A DNA stretch of 64,000 nucleotides from Aphrocallistes beatrix (taxonomy: Eukaryota > Porifera > Hexactinellida > Sceptrulophora > Aphrocallistidae). This document shows, piece by piece, positions 21,107 through 35,700 of this stretch; positions within the stretch are counted from its first letter, which is position 1; each line of letters starts with the position of its first letter. The notes beneath the pieces are model-generated. The model made no database searches, was not told where the DNA came from, and saw only the letters and a list, made by a program, of their open reading frames with translations. The stretch lies in contig OY725506.1 in the NCBI GenBank assembly GCA_963281255.1, forward strand, positions 601,001-665,000, in the 5' to 3' direction. The translations under genes were made by a program, and so were the position numbers.

Positions 21107-23715
21107 TCATGAAGTCCCCCTTTGGGGGGAGGGAACGAATCCCTGGGCGCTAACGACGGTCAACGGAACAGCGCCGGCGCGAGAAAAAAGGAGGAAAGAG
21201 AGAGAGTTTTAGGTCGAATTAGAGTTTAGAAGCTATGTTTTACCCACTCAGAAGGTCGATGGATGATGTAATGTAGTTTAATTAATTAATTCAATTCCAA
21301 TCAACTTTTTTTAATATTATTTCCATTCTATCAAATGAAGTTGGCAAATTATGTAATCAATAGATTCACTAGAGGGAAAAAGTTGAAGGAAAAACTAGCC
21401 TATTTAATGGGGCTTTGCTAAATTAACAAATAAACTGCCATAGAATCACAAACAAATTCATAAAATAGCTTTTCCAATGCTATTAACAAGTAATTTATCT
21501 GTAAATTTCTTGAAGGGACTGCTCAATGCAACAACTGGAGTCTATGGGGGCAGTAGAAAGAGGGGACGAGGGAGAGAGGTGCTAGAGGGAGAACCAGTGA
21601 GCTCAGTTTACTAAACTTTAATTCTTTAGGGAATTGTTGAAGCAATCAAGGGAAGAAGGTTTGAAATATTCTACAAATTAGTATACCCTCGCTAATCCGA
21701 ACAGCTTTGTACATTGCAATGATCGAAAACATCGTTCGGACTAGTGAATTTGTTCCGATTAGTGAAATAACATTAATTCAATGGGGGATTAATGCTAATA
21801 AATTTGTAATGTTAGAATATTAAGGTTATTATGAACGCGGTCTCTCAATCTTATTGTCAAGATATAACATTATAAAAGTCGATTCATGACGGGAGGCGAA
21901 TTAGATATCTATTGGTGTTCGGATTAACAAGGGTGTGTGCTGTATTTGATATTTGTTCCTTGCAGTAATTGCAATCTTTAGAAAGAGTATAATACAACAA
22001 CCATAAAATGCTACCTCAAATTTGAAACCATACTAGGTCTAATGAATGTATTCAACCCGTGAAAACAAAATTCCATGCGTTTCTATTATAAGCTTTGAGA
22101 AAGTCATAACGGTTAGAAGTGTACAATAGCAAACCTTAGTGATAATAGACTAGCAATAGGAATCTGTACGAGTATATTATACCTCTTTAGTTACATATTG
22201 TATTAGACTTAGATATTTCTAGCATGGTGGTTTTAAAAACACTATCGCACACATTGAATTGAATTCCAATATCATCAATTATAAGTCGTAAAATTATCGT
22301 AGTGATGATGCAATTTAAGATGAGACTAGAATGATTATTTCTCGACCTTTACAAAGTAAAATATTAAAGTAATCGTTAACTAAATTTAGACTCGATATAT
22401 CAAAATGATGAAAATCCACTTACTAACAGGATGACGAATAATTGAAAGATGATGTCAAGAGAAATGTATTGATCGTTGGTGATGAGATTGTGGCTGTGAT
22501 GTCATATCATCCATTCAATGTTTCCTCTAACTGATTTAGTGAAAGGGCTTGAATCGCTTTTTGTGGAATGGTTGATTGACGAACGAGATTCGTTTGTTAG
22601 CATTTTCGTATATAGATAAACTCTTTCAGAAAAAATCCAGTCGCAAAGATATATTGATCAGATCAAATGTAATGTTAATGACTGTCTTCCTTTGGTTGGG
22701 CTAGGCGAAGAGAAGTTTTTCCTGTTTCATCAATCATTAGAATGAAAATGAAATGGACGAAAACAATGATTTAGACATTCGGCGTTAGTTGCTCGGGTTA
22801 TTTTTAGTAACAATCAATTTCAGTAATAAAAGCCCGCCAGATGCTAAAAATAACTGTTACTAAATTTAGCTGCAACAAAACCAAGTTGTCGCTCTTATTA
22901 TGCAAATTATTTCTCCCATGAACTTCTAAAATTAGAATCTTTATACGCAAATAATTTTCTTTAAAGCCTGGGAAAAATACCCATCATAGAAGTAGGTGAA
23001 AGTTGAATAGTTGAGTGCGTATATCCTAGGAATTGACTCGATTAGCGAACCTTACCCTTTCAATATACGCAAGTACTTTCAATGAGAATTTATTTTACTC
23101 AAACTCTTTGAAATTGAAAGGGTCGAACCTAAAATGGTATTCGCAATGAGACACGAACTAAAGAACTTAATCAAAGCTTAGTGTTGCGTGGTATTCTCTT
23201 TAATCTGTGTATACTTTCAGATTACTCGAGACAACGGGACCATTTTGAGTTCATAATGCAATAGAACTATGTACATGCCGTGTATTCAGAGGTCTGATAA
23301 AAGTAATCAATCTATTATCTCCTATAATTGCCATCTATTATTCTAATTAAACCTTCCAGGATATTATCACGATTTTCATAAAACTATATTCACATTACTC
23401 AATCCACGTGCTGTTGTAAACAAAGCACCTGCAATGCCAGTTAATTAGGTTGAACTTTCTAAATTTATTCAACTCGGTTTGCTGATACAACATGTGCAAT
23501 GGTTTATAAATAAGATATCATATTTTTCAGAATTCTGTATATGCTATGGTTAATTATTTAGAATTTAATTCAAATCATCTTAAATAGATTTAATATGAAA
23601 TAAATAACAACAACAATCTTATAAATAACAAAATATTATTGAAAAAGTCCACAAACAAATCAACAGTTATAAACATTAATCATAAATATATACAGTTGAA
23701 CAAAATATATTAAAA
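21107..23715. other. Phosphatase 3'UTR and intergenic region, no gene seen
   Basis: The first AATAAA after the phosphatase stop is at 21429-21434. Further on are an A/T-rich stretch, the MITE at 21684-21942 and, near 22790-22865, a small inverted pair (TTATTTTTAGTAACA... / ...TGTTACTAAA). No coding region could be supported. Confidence 0.5.
21684..21942. mobile_element. TA-flanked MITE (CTAATCCGAACA type)
   Basis: Words CTAATCCGAACA and TGTTCGGATTA lie at opposite ends, with internal GTTCGGACTAGTGAA / TTCCGATTAGTGAAAT. A relative in the opposite orientation lies at 62407-62693. A degenerate pogo-like end sequence and TA borders fit the Tc1/pogo group. Confidence 0.6.
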
Positions 23716-26700
23716 TCAATTCAGTAACTTCTTTACTTGTTTAATAATTTTGGATCTGTGCCCAAACGACTGGATGCCGATGTCATCTCTGAGATTCTCG
23801 TTGGTTAGCGTTGACAAAACGAATCCATCAATATCGTTGTCTGAAAATGTTTGTTGATATTGTTCCAGCCCGATTTCTTCAAGCCAATTCCCAACCTAAA
23901 TTCAAAATAGCAACTGTTAAAAATAGATTTCAATATCTATTTCCGTGAGGAAGCGGAGTTGGCGGGACTTCCTTAATCATTAATTCATTTATTACATCAC
24001 TTATTAGTTATTAATAACTCATATGACGCAAATAGTAAATTTATGACGTAAAAATAACATATGAATATTCTGGTACGTGACGTTGATAGAGGACAAATGT
24101 ATAATTTAAACCATTCAGTGTGACATAAATGTATAAATGCATATTTCACGGTCTGAACCACAATTGTGGCTTCTGGAGATTCAATTGGGAATTCTGCCAT
24201 TTAGTTAGGTGCAATAAAACCCCCTTTGGGATTCGAAAAGGCAGGACTTAGGAGAATTGACACTGAAATAAATTACCTCTTCAATATCCCAGCTGTCGAT
24301 ATCAATCAAATCTTCCTCCGGCTCCAGCTCTGGTTCAGGACTCAGCTGTGGAGTTGGTCTATCTTCTAATACAGGAAGAGGGCGAGTGAGGTGAAACAAA
24401 TTCGCACTGATTTTCCGTTCAACAGGAAAATGAGATTTCATAGGTTGTGACCCAGTACTGATTTTTCTGAATTTCGATAAATCTGTCTCAGATCGGAACA
24501 ACTGAGTTGAGAAATCCATGTTACTCACACTCGAAGGCATTTGATGTGGGAATTCATCGATTGTCCTAAGGAGAGAGAGAAAATAGACGCCTCAAACGGA
24601 CTAATAATGTATTAATCTAGTTGAATTACGTATATCATATCCATACACTGCTGGTTGACCAGCTGATTAATTAATAAAATGCATGAAAATACATTAAGAA
24701 TTTGTTAAATTCACTTCCAATACTCTCGTATTTCAAAGTTCCATATACGACAGGAAATTGCTACTATAATTATCAATAATGATCAATTTCAAATGTATAG
24801 TGTACATTCCAGAGGTGTAATAGCGTAACTTGGGAAGGAATAGAGGAGTGTATTAAAATAGAATTAATTGATGATTTTATTCCAGAAATAAACACAACAG
24901 CCTATCAATTCGTTTCAAATCTAGACTGTAAAGCCAGTTGCAATTGCTTGGATCAAATTAGAGAAAATGGAATGTACTTTTTAACTTTAATAGGGCTCTC
25001 CGCTTAATCGGGGCAAGATGTCCTCTGACCGATGTGACCCTATTAAGCGGAATCGACTGTGTATTTTATCTGAATTAGGAGGAACCGAATGAAAAGTCCA
25101 CTCTGTACAATACAGCCTCGCTAACTAATCGGGTTTCCTGTATTCAATCATTCGTGGAAAATTCTTGACATACAAGAAGACAAACCTGGTTAACTTTATC
25201 GAAAGTGGTCTCGGCTTATTTTGTTTACTCTCAGGCGCAATACCATCTTTCCCTCTCTGTTGTCTCCTGATGTCACTGTATGCATCGGACATGTTGCTAG
25301 TCATACTGAGAGCATGGGGGCGATGCGGAACTGGGGGGGGACTCCCACTCATGTTATACTCTTGAAAACTCTGATTGAGCGAGTGCGGCGCTAGTTTGTT
25401 CACGGGCATGGGAGAGTAGGTGGGAACAGGAGGAAGGGGGGTGTTCACAACGGACTTTCTTTGTTGGATCGGAGTTTGTCTTGAAGGCGATTCAAGATCT
25501 TTTTGGGGAAGTATCGGGGATTGTGTACTTTCAGAAAAGTCTAAACGATAGAATAAGTGTTGGTTAGTCTCATTTAAAGGTTTCCAATTGAAATAAAAAG
25601 GCTTTTGTAACTTTAATTCGACATCCAAGTAACTTATTACTTACCAATACTCTCAGCAAAACATGGGACACTTGTCACTGATTGAATCGAATCTTTCGGG
25701 ATGGAAGTACTCCGTTTAATTCCATACATAGAGACTGATCTCTCATGAGTTCCGGAAACCAGGTCAGAAAGGTCGACCGTCTTTGTTAAATCGATATTTG
25801 AGGCAGCAATCCCCATTACCTTATTGGGAGAGAACGGGGATGGGGGGGTGGGAGGAACCGCTTCGGGGGTATCAGTGTCTCCTTCATACCCATTGGAAGC
25901 TGGGACCATCGTTGTGTGAGGGAACTGTTTACTAGGAGATCCTTTGAGAAGACTTTCAAGGGATTTCCCCTTCTTCAGCCCCGGGGTCTTGTTACCCGAT
26001 TCAGGCAAGAGAGACTCAGACGAATTACTTCTATGTCGTACATCTAGAAATTACAGACGTTATATTCACACTTTCAGCATCAAATCAGTAATGCACTCAT
26101 AAATGCGTTCGTGACTGTAGTATACAATGCTATTATCGTCGCAAGTGCAACTCCATTGTGGAAGTAAGAGCACAGGAGTCTCCAGGGGGCAATCTGTACC
26201 ATGCAGTAAGTACAGAATATATCCTATCGGATCATTGTCTCAGTGCATCCAGTTTAATTAATAACTTCATCAATTTTAATATGCCTAATTCGATAAATAA
26301 TGTTGTAGTCTAGATAAGTTTTTTTCGCGCATTAAGTGAGATGTATAAATTATATATGTGTGTGTTATATCCTGCACACATTGAGAGAGTCCCCATCCTG
26401 AGAAACGCTAGCATCAGTGACAACAGATGTTCAAGAATAGTAACAAATTATACACACTCTTCAGACAAAACGGGCCATTTTTGGCTGAGTATTTATAACA
26501 GTGATTAGTGTTCCTGATACACGCATACTACAAAAGTCACGTTTCTGAAAAGTCATTATCACTCTCCTTCTCCTCATAATAACGTGTGAGAGACAAGAAT
26601 TTGTAATCTGTGCATGGATATCTATTGCAAAGCTTCTAGAATCCATTTTGGTGGATTTGTACTAGATTTAGCTTTTCTTGTCCGATTTCATCGATCACAG

Positions 26701-29700
26701 AGAGTTGAAGAATTCAACTAATGTTATTACGTAAATATTAGTCATCTTTCGAATAATATTTTCATGAATTAGATTCTTTTTCCAGAAAGAGTAAGATAAA
26801 TTTGATTTTAATTAATTTCGAATAAATATAGCGATTGATGAACGCTGATAAATCTCTAGCGACTGAACAACAATAATCGTTCATTAAAGGTTTGCGGCAT
26901 AAAGATGAGCTTAACTGAAGATATCTTCAGATTTAAATTGTTTTAAAATCAGTACTATGAAAGACAAAACTTCTTCTTTCTGTGAGAAAGGATGATTAGG
27001 AACTAAAGCATTTGTACTTCTACTTCCTTGCTGACCGAGTTTTCTAATCGAATCGGATAATTATAGAACACCAGCAAGTGTGAAATTTTCTGGATGCAAC
27101 ACAAGGGTTCTTTCAAAATTTGTAAATCGACGTATCATTTAGGTCTGCAACGAGCTTCCACAAATGATTTGGAAGCGTCCACAATTGACCACAGGGTTCA
27201 TAGGGGTGACAGGATGGAACAGAATTAACAGAAGAGGTACTGGGGGGGGGGGGGGTACAATATAACAGCCCTCTTGTGTGATATAAATTCGGCCCTTAGG
27301 ATTGGAATTATTGTGTAAATATATCCCTACTGCTAAAACTGTTCACTTATTTTTATTTGAGCGATTCAGAGTTCGCTGAAAATTGTTCTGATGACCATAA
27401 AAAGAATTAGAAAAGCCGTTTGGGAAAATGCTTAACACTGTATTCGTAAAATTATCCATGTCCATATACAAATCATCGCTAACCTTCATTATACTACACA
27501 AACACTGATGTATTTTTATATAATACAGCGAAATAGATGAATTCTATTAACGATTACTTGTCGTATCATTCCACGGTCTGCACTTTGCTTCGATCACTGT
27601 TCACTAGAAGTGTAGCAAATTTGGGTCAAAGTTAAAATCTATTTCAGACTCGTGGACACTATCAAATGGAATAATAAACTAATTAGTTAATTAGAACAGC
27701 AAGGTACATGTAACTAGATGTGAATTCATAATATGCAAATAACTGTATAGATTCCCCTTACTATATAGCCCAGATAGTTGTTATAAGCCTTAATAAATCA
27801 AAAGAATATTTGAAAGTATCCAATTATATGTTCCAAATAGAATGTTTTGCTTTCATACAAAAATGTTCCGACAGCATAGAGGATTCCCTAAAAGTGTTGG
27901 AAGCAAAATTACGGAATTTAGCTAATGCTCCCTTCAGAAAATACATGTTAGTGTCTACTTGGAATAAGTCAGTCAGACAAATCATATTGAGTAATGCATG
28001 TGCAATCGAAGTTTTAATCATTTCATTCGACTTGTCAATAAAAATAAATTGCTAATTATCCTATTTTTCTAATGAAGCTGATCTAACCTGATGAAACATG
28101 TCCTCTAAATTTAGAATAATACGTTGTATTATTCAGATGATTACCCAAATAATGTATTAATTACATGACAAAATCAGGCATCCTTCCTTATTGGTGCAGT
28201 GCTAAATATTCAAAATTGAAATATAGGATTGGCCAAGAGTTCATCATTTTGTCAAGTATGTAGCAATCGTATTTTTCTTAGAAAAACAGTTCAGCTGAAT
28301 TGACAATGAATGATTTTAAGAATAAATTGATTACAATTAATCTAAATTGATTGAAACAACAATGTGAAAAATTCCGAAGATAGTTAGACTGATCGTAGTA
28401 GTGATTCAATGAAATAGTAACTTCAGGGAATTCATTTATCTCCTTAACAAACGAATGTACTAAATTAGTTTTAATAAGATGTGTATGGAACATATCAGTG
28501 CAATCAACCCTAATATTACTTTGAAGAGAGAAGTGAATATGGCGCCTAGTACACATCTAGCTTGACAAACTTATTTATTAATTCTGAGAGTTCTACGTAG
28601 CATGATTATAGGCATTAGTCACAACGTTTAATTAACTGTTCCTAGTCCTTAGAATACCAAATTATTTCTTGAAGCATGACGAAAACACACATAGTCTAGG
28701 GCCCGAATAAACGGGGGAGTTGGAATAGACGATAGTTGAATTGAAATCAATTGCAGTATGACCTAGTAATACGTATCATCATATTATCAAGTACACTAAG
28801 TACAGAATAAAATATAACATACAATTCAGATAGAAGATAATTGATGCAATATAGATACAATATAAAGTCTTTGGATAAAACAAGTCTTATGAAATTAAAT
28901 AAACGGAGGTTTGGAATAAGCGCGGGAGGTTTGGAATAAGCGCGGGGGGTTTGGAATAAGCGCGGGGGGTTTGGAATAAGCGCGGGGGGTTTGGAATAAG
29001 CGCGGGGGGTTTGGAATAAGCGCGGGGGGTTTGGAAGAAAATCAATAAATGGATAAGCGGCGGGGTTTATTCGGACCGCTAGAGTAGTAAGTAATACTGA
29101 AACTAATGATAACTTACCCTTTCTTTTCAGTTCTTCGATCTTGGCAGAAGGAATCCGGACAGGTTTCAGGCCGATGTTAGCTAACTGACTTTCCTTGAAA
29201 GTGAAAACTTCAACGAATTGTTCCAGATTGGGAGCAACATCGCTGCTATCTGGCAATGAATAACCGCCGTTTTCGGTACAGACTACTTTCACATGAGTCA
29301 CATCTGTGCCAGTCCTAGGTTGAAACAGAAATAAAATGCAAAGAATCTGATTCTACAGATAGAATAACAGCTAATCTTGCGCAGCTACACAAATATTCAT
29401 TAATACATATAGTAATATTACCAGAAAGTATAATTTAAACAGCAATTTCTATCAGTGAATACTGTTTCGGGTACACAATTGCAAAGGTTACACAGTTGAA
29501 TAAAACAGCCGTTGCGTATAGCAGCTGGAAACGATTGAATGTCAATTTTCTCCCAAAATAACTATTTATTCCGATTAAATTGAAATCATCAGCTGGAACT
29601 TGTTGTAGTGCTGTAATACATAATGAGTTATTTCGGGCTGCAAACTATGTAGAAACCTCAACATATTGATGAAATGATGAAAAACTGGACATTGCAAATT

Positions 29701-32700
29701 TTTTTGCTTCTTAACCCTCTAATAAGTTGATTTTAGAACTTTAACCTATCTTTTCAATAAAATAATGGATGCAAACTAAAGAAAATTGATCGATTCTATC
29801 TTTAACAGGGCAACCTAGGAAAAGAGAAGTGTTGGTAAATATATGTTCATTCCTCTAATCTTGATTCTCCCAGTTAAGAATGAACATATATTTCTACTAG
29901 AATTAGACTGCCTAGGGTTGATAGCTTCAAGTGCATGCAATGTTCCTTTCCTTCTTTTAGAGCAATTTATCAAGCAAAACGCAATAAACAAATCCACTTT
30001 ACTTGAATATTATAAAAAATGGATACATCTGAACTTCACTATCCACACCTGCTGTCTAGCTACGTAGATTGTTATTAGAATTAGGAAAATATAATCTTTC
30101 TACTTGCATTCTCTCTCCTGCTATCGACAGACATGATATAATAATAATACACTGATGAGAATGGCTTATACAGACATAAATTGCTTCGGTGCCCACGACC
30201 CAACTCTAATAATAGATCAGCAAAATATCCTTCAATAATATCAAATAATCTTCAGTAGTATCCAACCATCTAACTCCTACTCACGAGATGTTATGATCAT
30301 GTGCAGAAAACAAGTTGCAATGAGATTATTACTAAGATACGAGTATAGATATAGAGTAATGCGATCAAATCAGATTAACAGCTAAAGCTATAAAAACTAC
30401 TTTACTTCTAGAGAAATTCTCATAATATTTAAATTCAAAATAAGCTATTAAAATTCCTCTCTAATTATGAAATCGATATTTACCCGCCAATGGAGACATC
30501 GCAGAATCTCCAAGAGATTAGATATAAGTTATGTGCTGGACAAAGCTCGGGGAATTATTGGGGAGGAATAGAATATGTGAGTAATTCCTGAGAATGCTGA
30601 GGTAGGCATCGTCGCACTGGAAGTAAGTAGTCATTTTATTTTAAATTAGGTCCGGGGAGAATATGAATTACAAAGTTTAGTTTCAGTAGAGATAATACTG
30701 CTAAATTTGCATACTCGCAACCATAATCATGGAGTACACACCGCATACCTATAAATATCTACTTTGACAAAGGAAACTGAATTTGCATTTGTTTAATCAT
30801 CTTATCTAATATTAGTCAAAATGTTGGCCTCAAGCTACTAAGCCATAAACTTGATGTTGCAATCACTAATAACCTCAATAGCCAAAGCCTGGCTTGTAAC
30901 AAATTCAAAAGGATTGGTACTTCGCTGACACTGCATATATTCATATATTACAATCGAATGATGTCTGAGTAGATGTAGCGTGGTAGAGTTCCATAATAAT
31001 TAAGTGAATTGAAGTTGGCTTGTTAGAGTAGACGCGTGAAATTATAGGAATTAAAATTAACATTAGGACAATACATGCTATTATTAAAGTACAATATATT
31101 TAGAACTTCTTTGAAATCTTCCCGGGAAGATGAATAAGATGAAATGTGAGTAGCAGTAAGATCAATTATAAAATTAGAATAGATCCCGATATATAGGTGG
31201 TTCGATCACAAGACAAAGAGGTCAGGAATAATACATATTCATAATATTGAGTTACAGAGGTGAACTCAATTATAATTATACAAGAGGATGTTGCTATGCC
31301 TTGTCAGATAACCAAGTTTAGTAGAGTTTTGAGAAGAGGTGAAATTAATATGCTTTCTCTTGTAAACTTAAGAAGAAGTGTAGAATTGCTTTATAATATT
31401 TGAAAGAGTTGCATGCTGCACTACGAATATTAAGTAAATCAAATAAGTGATTCTATGCAAGTTCCTGATTTAAATAATTTAGCAATCTCATGGTTCATCT
31501 TTTCAAAGATTTTAGGAAATTTTAATAGTTTCAAGTGAACTGAATAGATAAAAGTTCTTCGTACCGAACACATGGTGATCCTGATTCTGACAATAATGTG
31601 CTCCACGCATGAAATAATGAAGTCATTATCGCCATAGCAAATTAAAATGGAATTAATTTAGACAATGTACACTCGATTCTGTAATTATATAAACGCCCCT
31701 AATACGTGTATTGATATATACGTATCTGATACGACATAACGTATCTAAGGGAACTAGCATTATCTTCCATATGTGCTTAATGTCTCCATCTAAGTTGACT
31801 AATTCATGAATTATCAATGAATTACTCAAAATTTGAAACTAAAATAATGAAAAAAATATTTGATATTTCGCTTAGGGACTGAGCAATGTTAGAGGTATAT
31901 AACATGTGCAACCTTTTAACCACTTTTAGGCATATAATCTGTACTAATGTTTGAGTTTTGAATAATTCATTAATTGAATAATTCATAATTCTTCATCATC
32001 TTTCAATGAATTAGTCAACTTAGGTCTACATATCTATATTTGTAACACACAGTTGTGATGAAATGGTGGCCAAATCCAGAGCCAGATAGTCTACTCATCA
32101 ATTAATAATGTGCAAATAGAACTAGTCTCGACAATAAATAACCTAATTAGATGAACGATCACATTTTATACATAGTAATAAATACAACAGACTTTAGTTT
32201 GATGGGAGAAGTTCGAAACTCTTTCAAACAGCATAATACAATATCATCCACATTAAATTACGTATTCGATTATAAAGTTTACGCAGTAGATTTTCGATTT
32301 ACAGAATGGGGAAATTAATTTAAGTGTAAAACCTAAAAATAAAGAGAATTAGCTAAACCATGTAGACTGTGACGCAATTATAATTTTGGTTAGATTGAAT
32401 AAAGTCTATTTCCAAAACTGTGATATTTCCCGTAAGCGTAACAAGCAGCTGTTAGTTGCAACAAAAATGTGCCAAATCTTCAGACGTAGAAAGTGCTCAA
32501 CTATCAGTGAGACTAACGGCACACATCTAATTGTGTAATTAACTACGCAAGTGGAGGAGCAAGTAAGTAAGCACATCATGCTTGCTTTTGTTGACGAGTA
32601 AATGTCCTGGGTTTTTTTCTATTTATAGTTAGCATATTTCTATAGCTCCCTCGCTAAAATAGCTTAACCGGAAATGAGTTAGCAACATTCCAAGGATAAG

Positions 32701-35700
32701 GAAGGTTTAGAATAGTAACAAGGAGGTTGCTCTGTTATTCGGAACAGATTGGAGATGATTTAAGCCACATATTTAGAAATGTGATGTAAGTACGAGGGCT
32801 GGGCAGTGGATCTAGAGTTGTAATAGGTCAAGTTTCCATCTAATTATTTGGGGAGGGATCTATTCGTAAGTTCAATGAACAAAAAGTAGAGTTGTATATT
32901 TGATAGCAGGAATGATGACGGTAAAATAAAAATCAGTTTTCTAATGCTATGTTACGTAAGTCTTAAGGTAATCTTAAGATTAACATTGACGAAAATAGAG
33001 TGTGACAGCGTCATACTAACCTGATGGAGATAACGTAGTCACACATGAGGCCTTCCCCTTTCGGTCGTACAACGTAAGATCCAACCGTTCCGTACTGAAT
33101 CAGGAGTAACTCCGAAGCGAAGCGGTCCACCGGAATAACCATTTCTCTGCCCCATAGTCCGGTGTACGGGTTCTCCTTGAGAGGAATCCAGCTGTGGGAG
33201 TGAGGGATGGAGCGCTCTTCCTTCTTAATATCGGCGTTAATTACGTTAATGCAAAATTGAACTTTGTCCAAACTCAGAGACTAAAAGATAATAATTTCAA
33301 ATTTTGCTATCATTAACTTAAGTTGAACCATGGATAGTGTGACAATTATAGTACTGAGTAATTTTTAACTGAGAAACCTATATTAATAATATGATATTCC
33401 CTTAAATTACCTGGGGTCATTTCTATTTATAGCAAAGACCCCACACTTCTAATGTTTCCCCGCCCAAAATGACTTAACCGGAAATGAGTTAGCAAAAATC
33501 TAGCGGTACTTAAGAGTTAAACTAACTTACAGTAAAGAAGTTACAGTCTTTGAGATCTGGGCTGATGGAGAGATCAGATGCGGTGCAGGAAAACATTTCA
33601 AGTTTATGTGCGTCCTGAAGAAAGTCTATCAGTTCCCTGATCAGATCTTCCACATAACTGTACTCGTGACGAATCACGTCTCTTTTCTTGAGCGATAGTT
33701 TGTTACTCTTGCATTGTATCTGTGGATGAGGTAGATTTGATTACAAGCAAATCCACAAAGTTCTAACTCATATGATAGGATACTTTACTAGTAAAATATC
33801 ATTCATTTAACCTCAACAACTTGCACTATTATTGAAATACTTAATATAGTGCGAGCTGAGCGGATATAACCTCAGATGATTCAACTCTGAATTAGCTTGG
33901 CAATCATTTGTAAAAATACAATAAATGCACACCAAAGTAGTCTACTTCAGGAGAATAATCTTAAACGAGATTTGCTAAAAAAAAAAAAACACTACATGGG
34001 ATAGTTTCTAGGAATTTCAATTACATTAATCTTAGAAACTTGTTTAGAATAATGCAGCAAAAAACACTTGAACAATTTAGTCTAAATAAGATTGTTCAAA
34101 ACGAATCACTGTCCAGAGTGCATGTGTACTAATGAGAAATCGATACCTGTTAGGTATTAGGTATAGGGAGTCAGATTAAATGCGTAGCGCTATAGCATGG
34201 AACAGTTAATTATAAAATCCTCTTTTTTACTTGGCACTCTCCTCGAACATTCAAGGAACATTAAAACTGCTTTGATAGCTTAGATTGGTATGTATGTTCA
34301 TATAGAAAAGGTGTGAAGAATGTTTTCCAATTTTTGCAGAGGTTTGAAAATTTCGCTTAGAACAGTGGCACGATGGCTTGCATTAGCATTAAATTTCACA
34401 CTCTTCAATTGGTCTATAAAGGTGTTTACCACATTCTAGGAATATGAGAACCTAGAAATTCATCAGAACTATTTGCTTTAGACATGAAATTCTTTCATTT
34501 TTGCATTCCAAAGTCTCGTAGTAACCACAATAAGTAGATAAAATTAGGAATTCCTACTGTCACAAGTTGTTTTGAATTCAAATTTCTACCCAACGGAAAT
34601 TGAGTTATGTTATAATTTGAACGATCATTTTGGAATATTTTGAGCTCTCTTTGATAATCAATACGTAAGTAAACAATGTGTACAGTGGAATGCAAAGAAT
34701 TCTATGGTCTGTAATTTTTAACACCTCAATCGAATTAATAGGTTCGATAACCCATTGGTCAATAATACTTTTTTATATCTTATCATCAATAAAAAGTGCC
34801 ACTACCACCAAAATGAGGTTTCGTGCCACTGTGCTTAGATATTCGAACTTAATCGTTAATTCATTATTTGACACCTACATGCCAATTTTAATATCCCTAC
34901 GAATTGGAAATTCTTCATCAATTCGGACAAACAAACAAATCATAGTCTTTTAATATACAGTCGACTCCGCTTAATAGAGTCACTGTTTAATCGGGCCACT
35001 TTTGGGAGGACCGGAATAGCTCTCACACATAGAAGCTAATACAAAATATTTTCGGTTAAGAGGGTTCTCCGCTTAATCGGGCCAAAATGCCTCTGACCGA
35101 TGTGGTCCTATTAAGCGGAGTCGACTGTATTTGTATGTATAAGAGTCACAACTTGCAATATTATTGAAATACTTAATATAGTGCGAGCTGAGCGGATATA
35201 ACCTCAGATGATTCAACTCTGAATTAGCTTGGCAATCATTTGTAAAAATACAATAAATGCACACCAAAGTAGTCTACTTCAGGAGAATAATCTTAAACGA
35301 GATTTGCTAAACAAAAAATACACTACATGGGATAGTTTCTAGGAATTTCAATTACATTAATCTTAGAAACTTGTTTAGAATAATGCAGCAAAAAACACTT
35401 GAACAATTTAGTCTAAATAAGATTGTTCAAAACGAATCACTGTCCAGAGTGTATGTGTACTAATGAGAAATCGATACCTGGTTAGGAATTAGGTATAGGG
35501 AGTCAGATTAAATGCGTAGCGCTATAGCATGGAACAGTTAATTATAAAATCCTCTTTTTTACTTGGCACTCTCCTCGAACATTCAAGGAACATTAAAACT
35601 GCTTTGATAGCTTAGATTGGTATACACTGGTGGTACAGGTATGTATGTTCATATAGAAAAGGTGTGAAAAATGTTTTCCAATTTTTGCAGAGGTTTGAAA

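Noticed and set aside
28747..29301. 184-codon minus-strand open frame with repeated Pro-rich peptide
   Set aside because: Only the upstream part (to 29118) is coding. The rest is read-through past a good GTAAGT donor into the 20-bp minisatellite.
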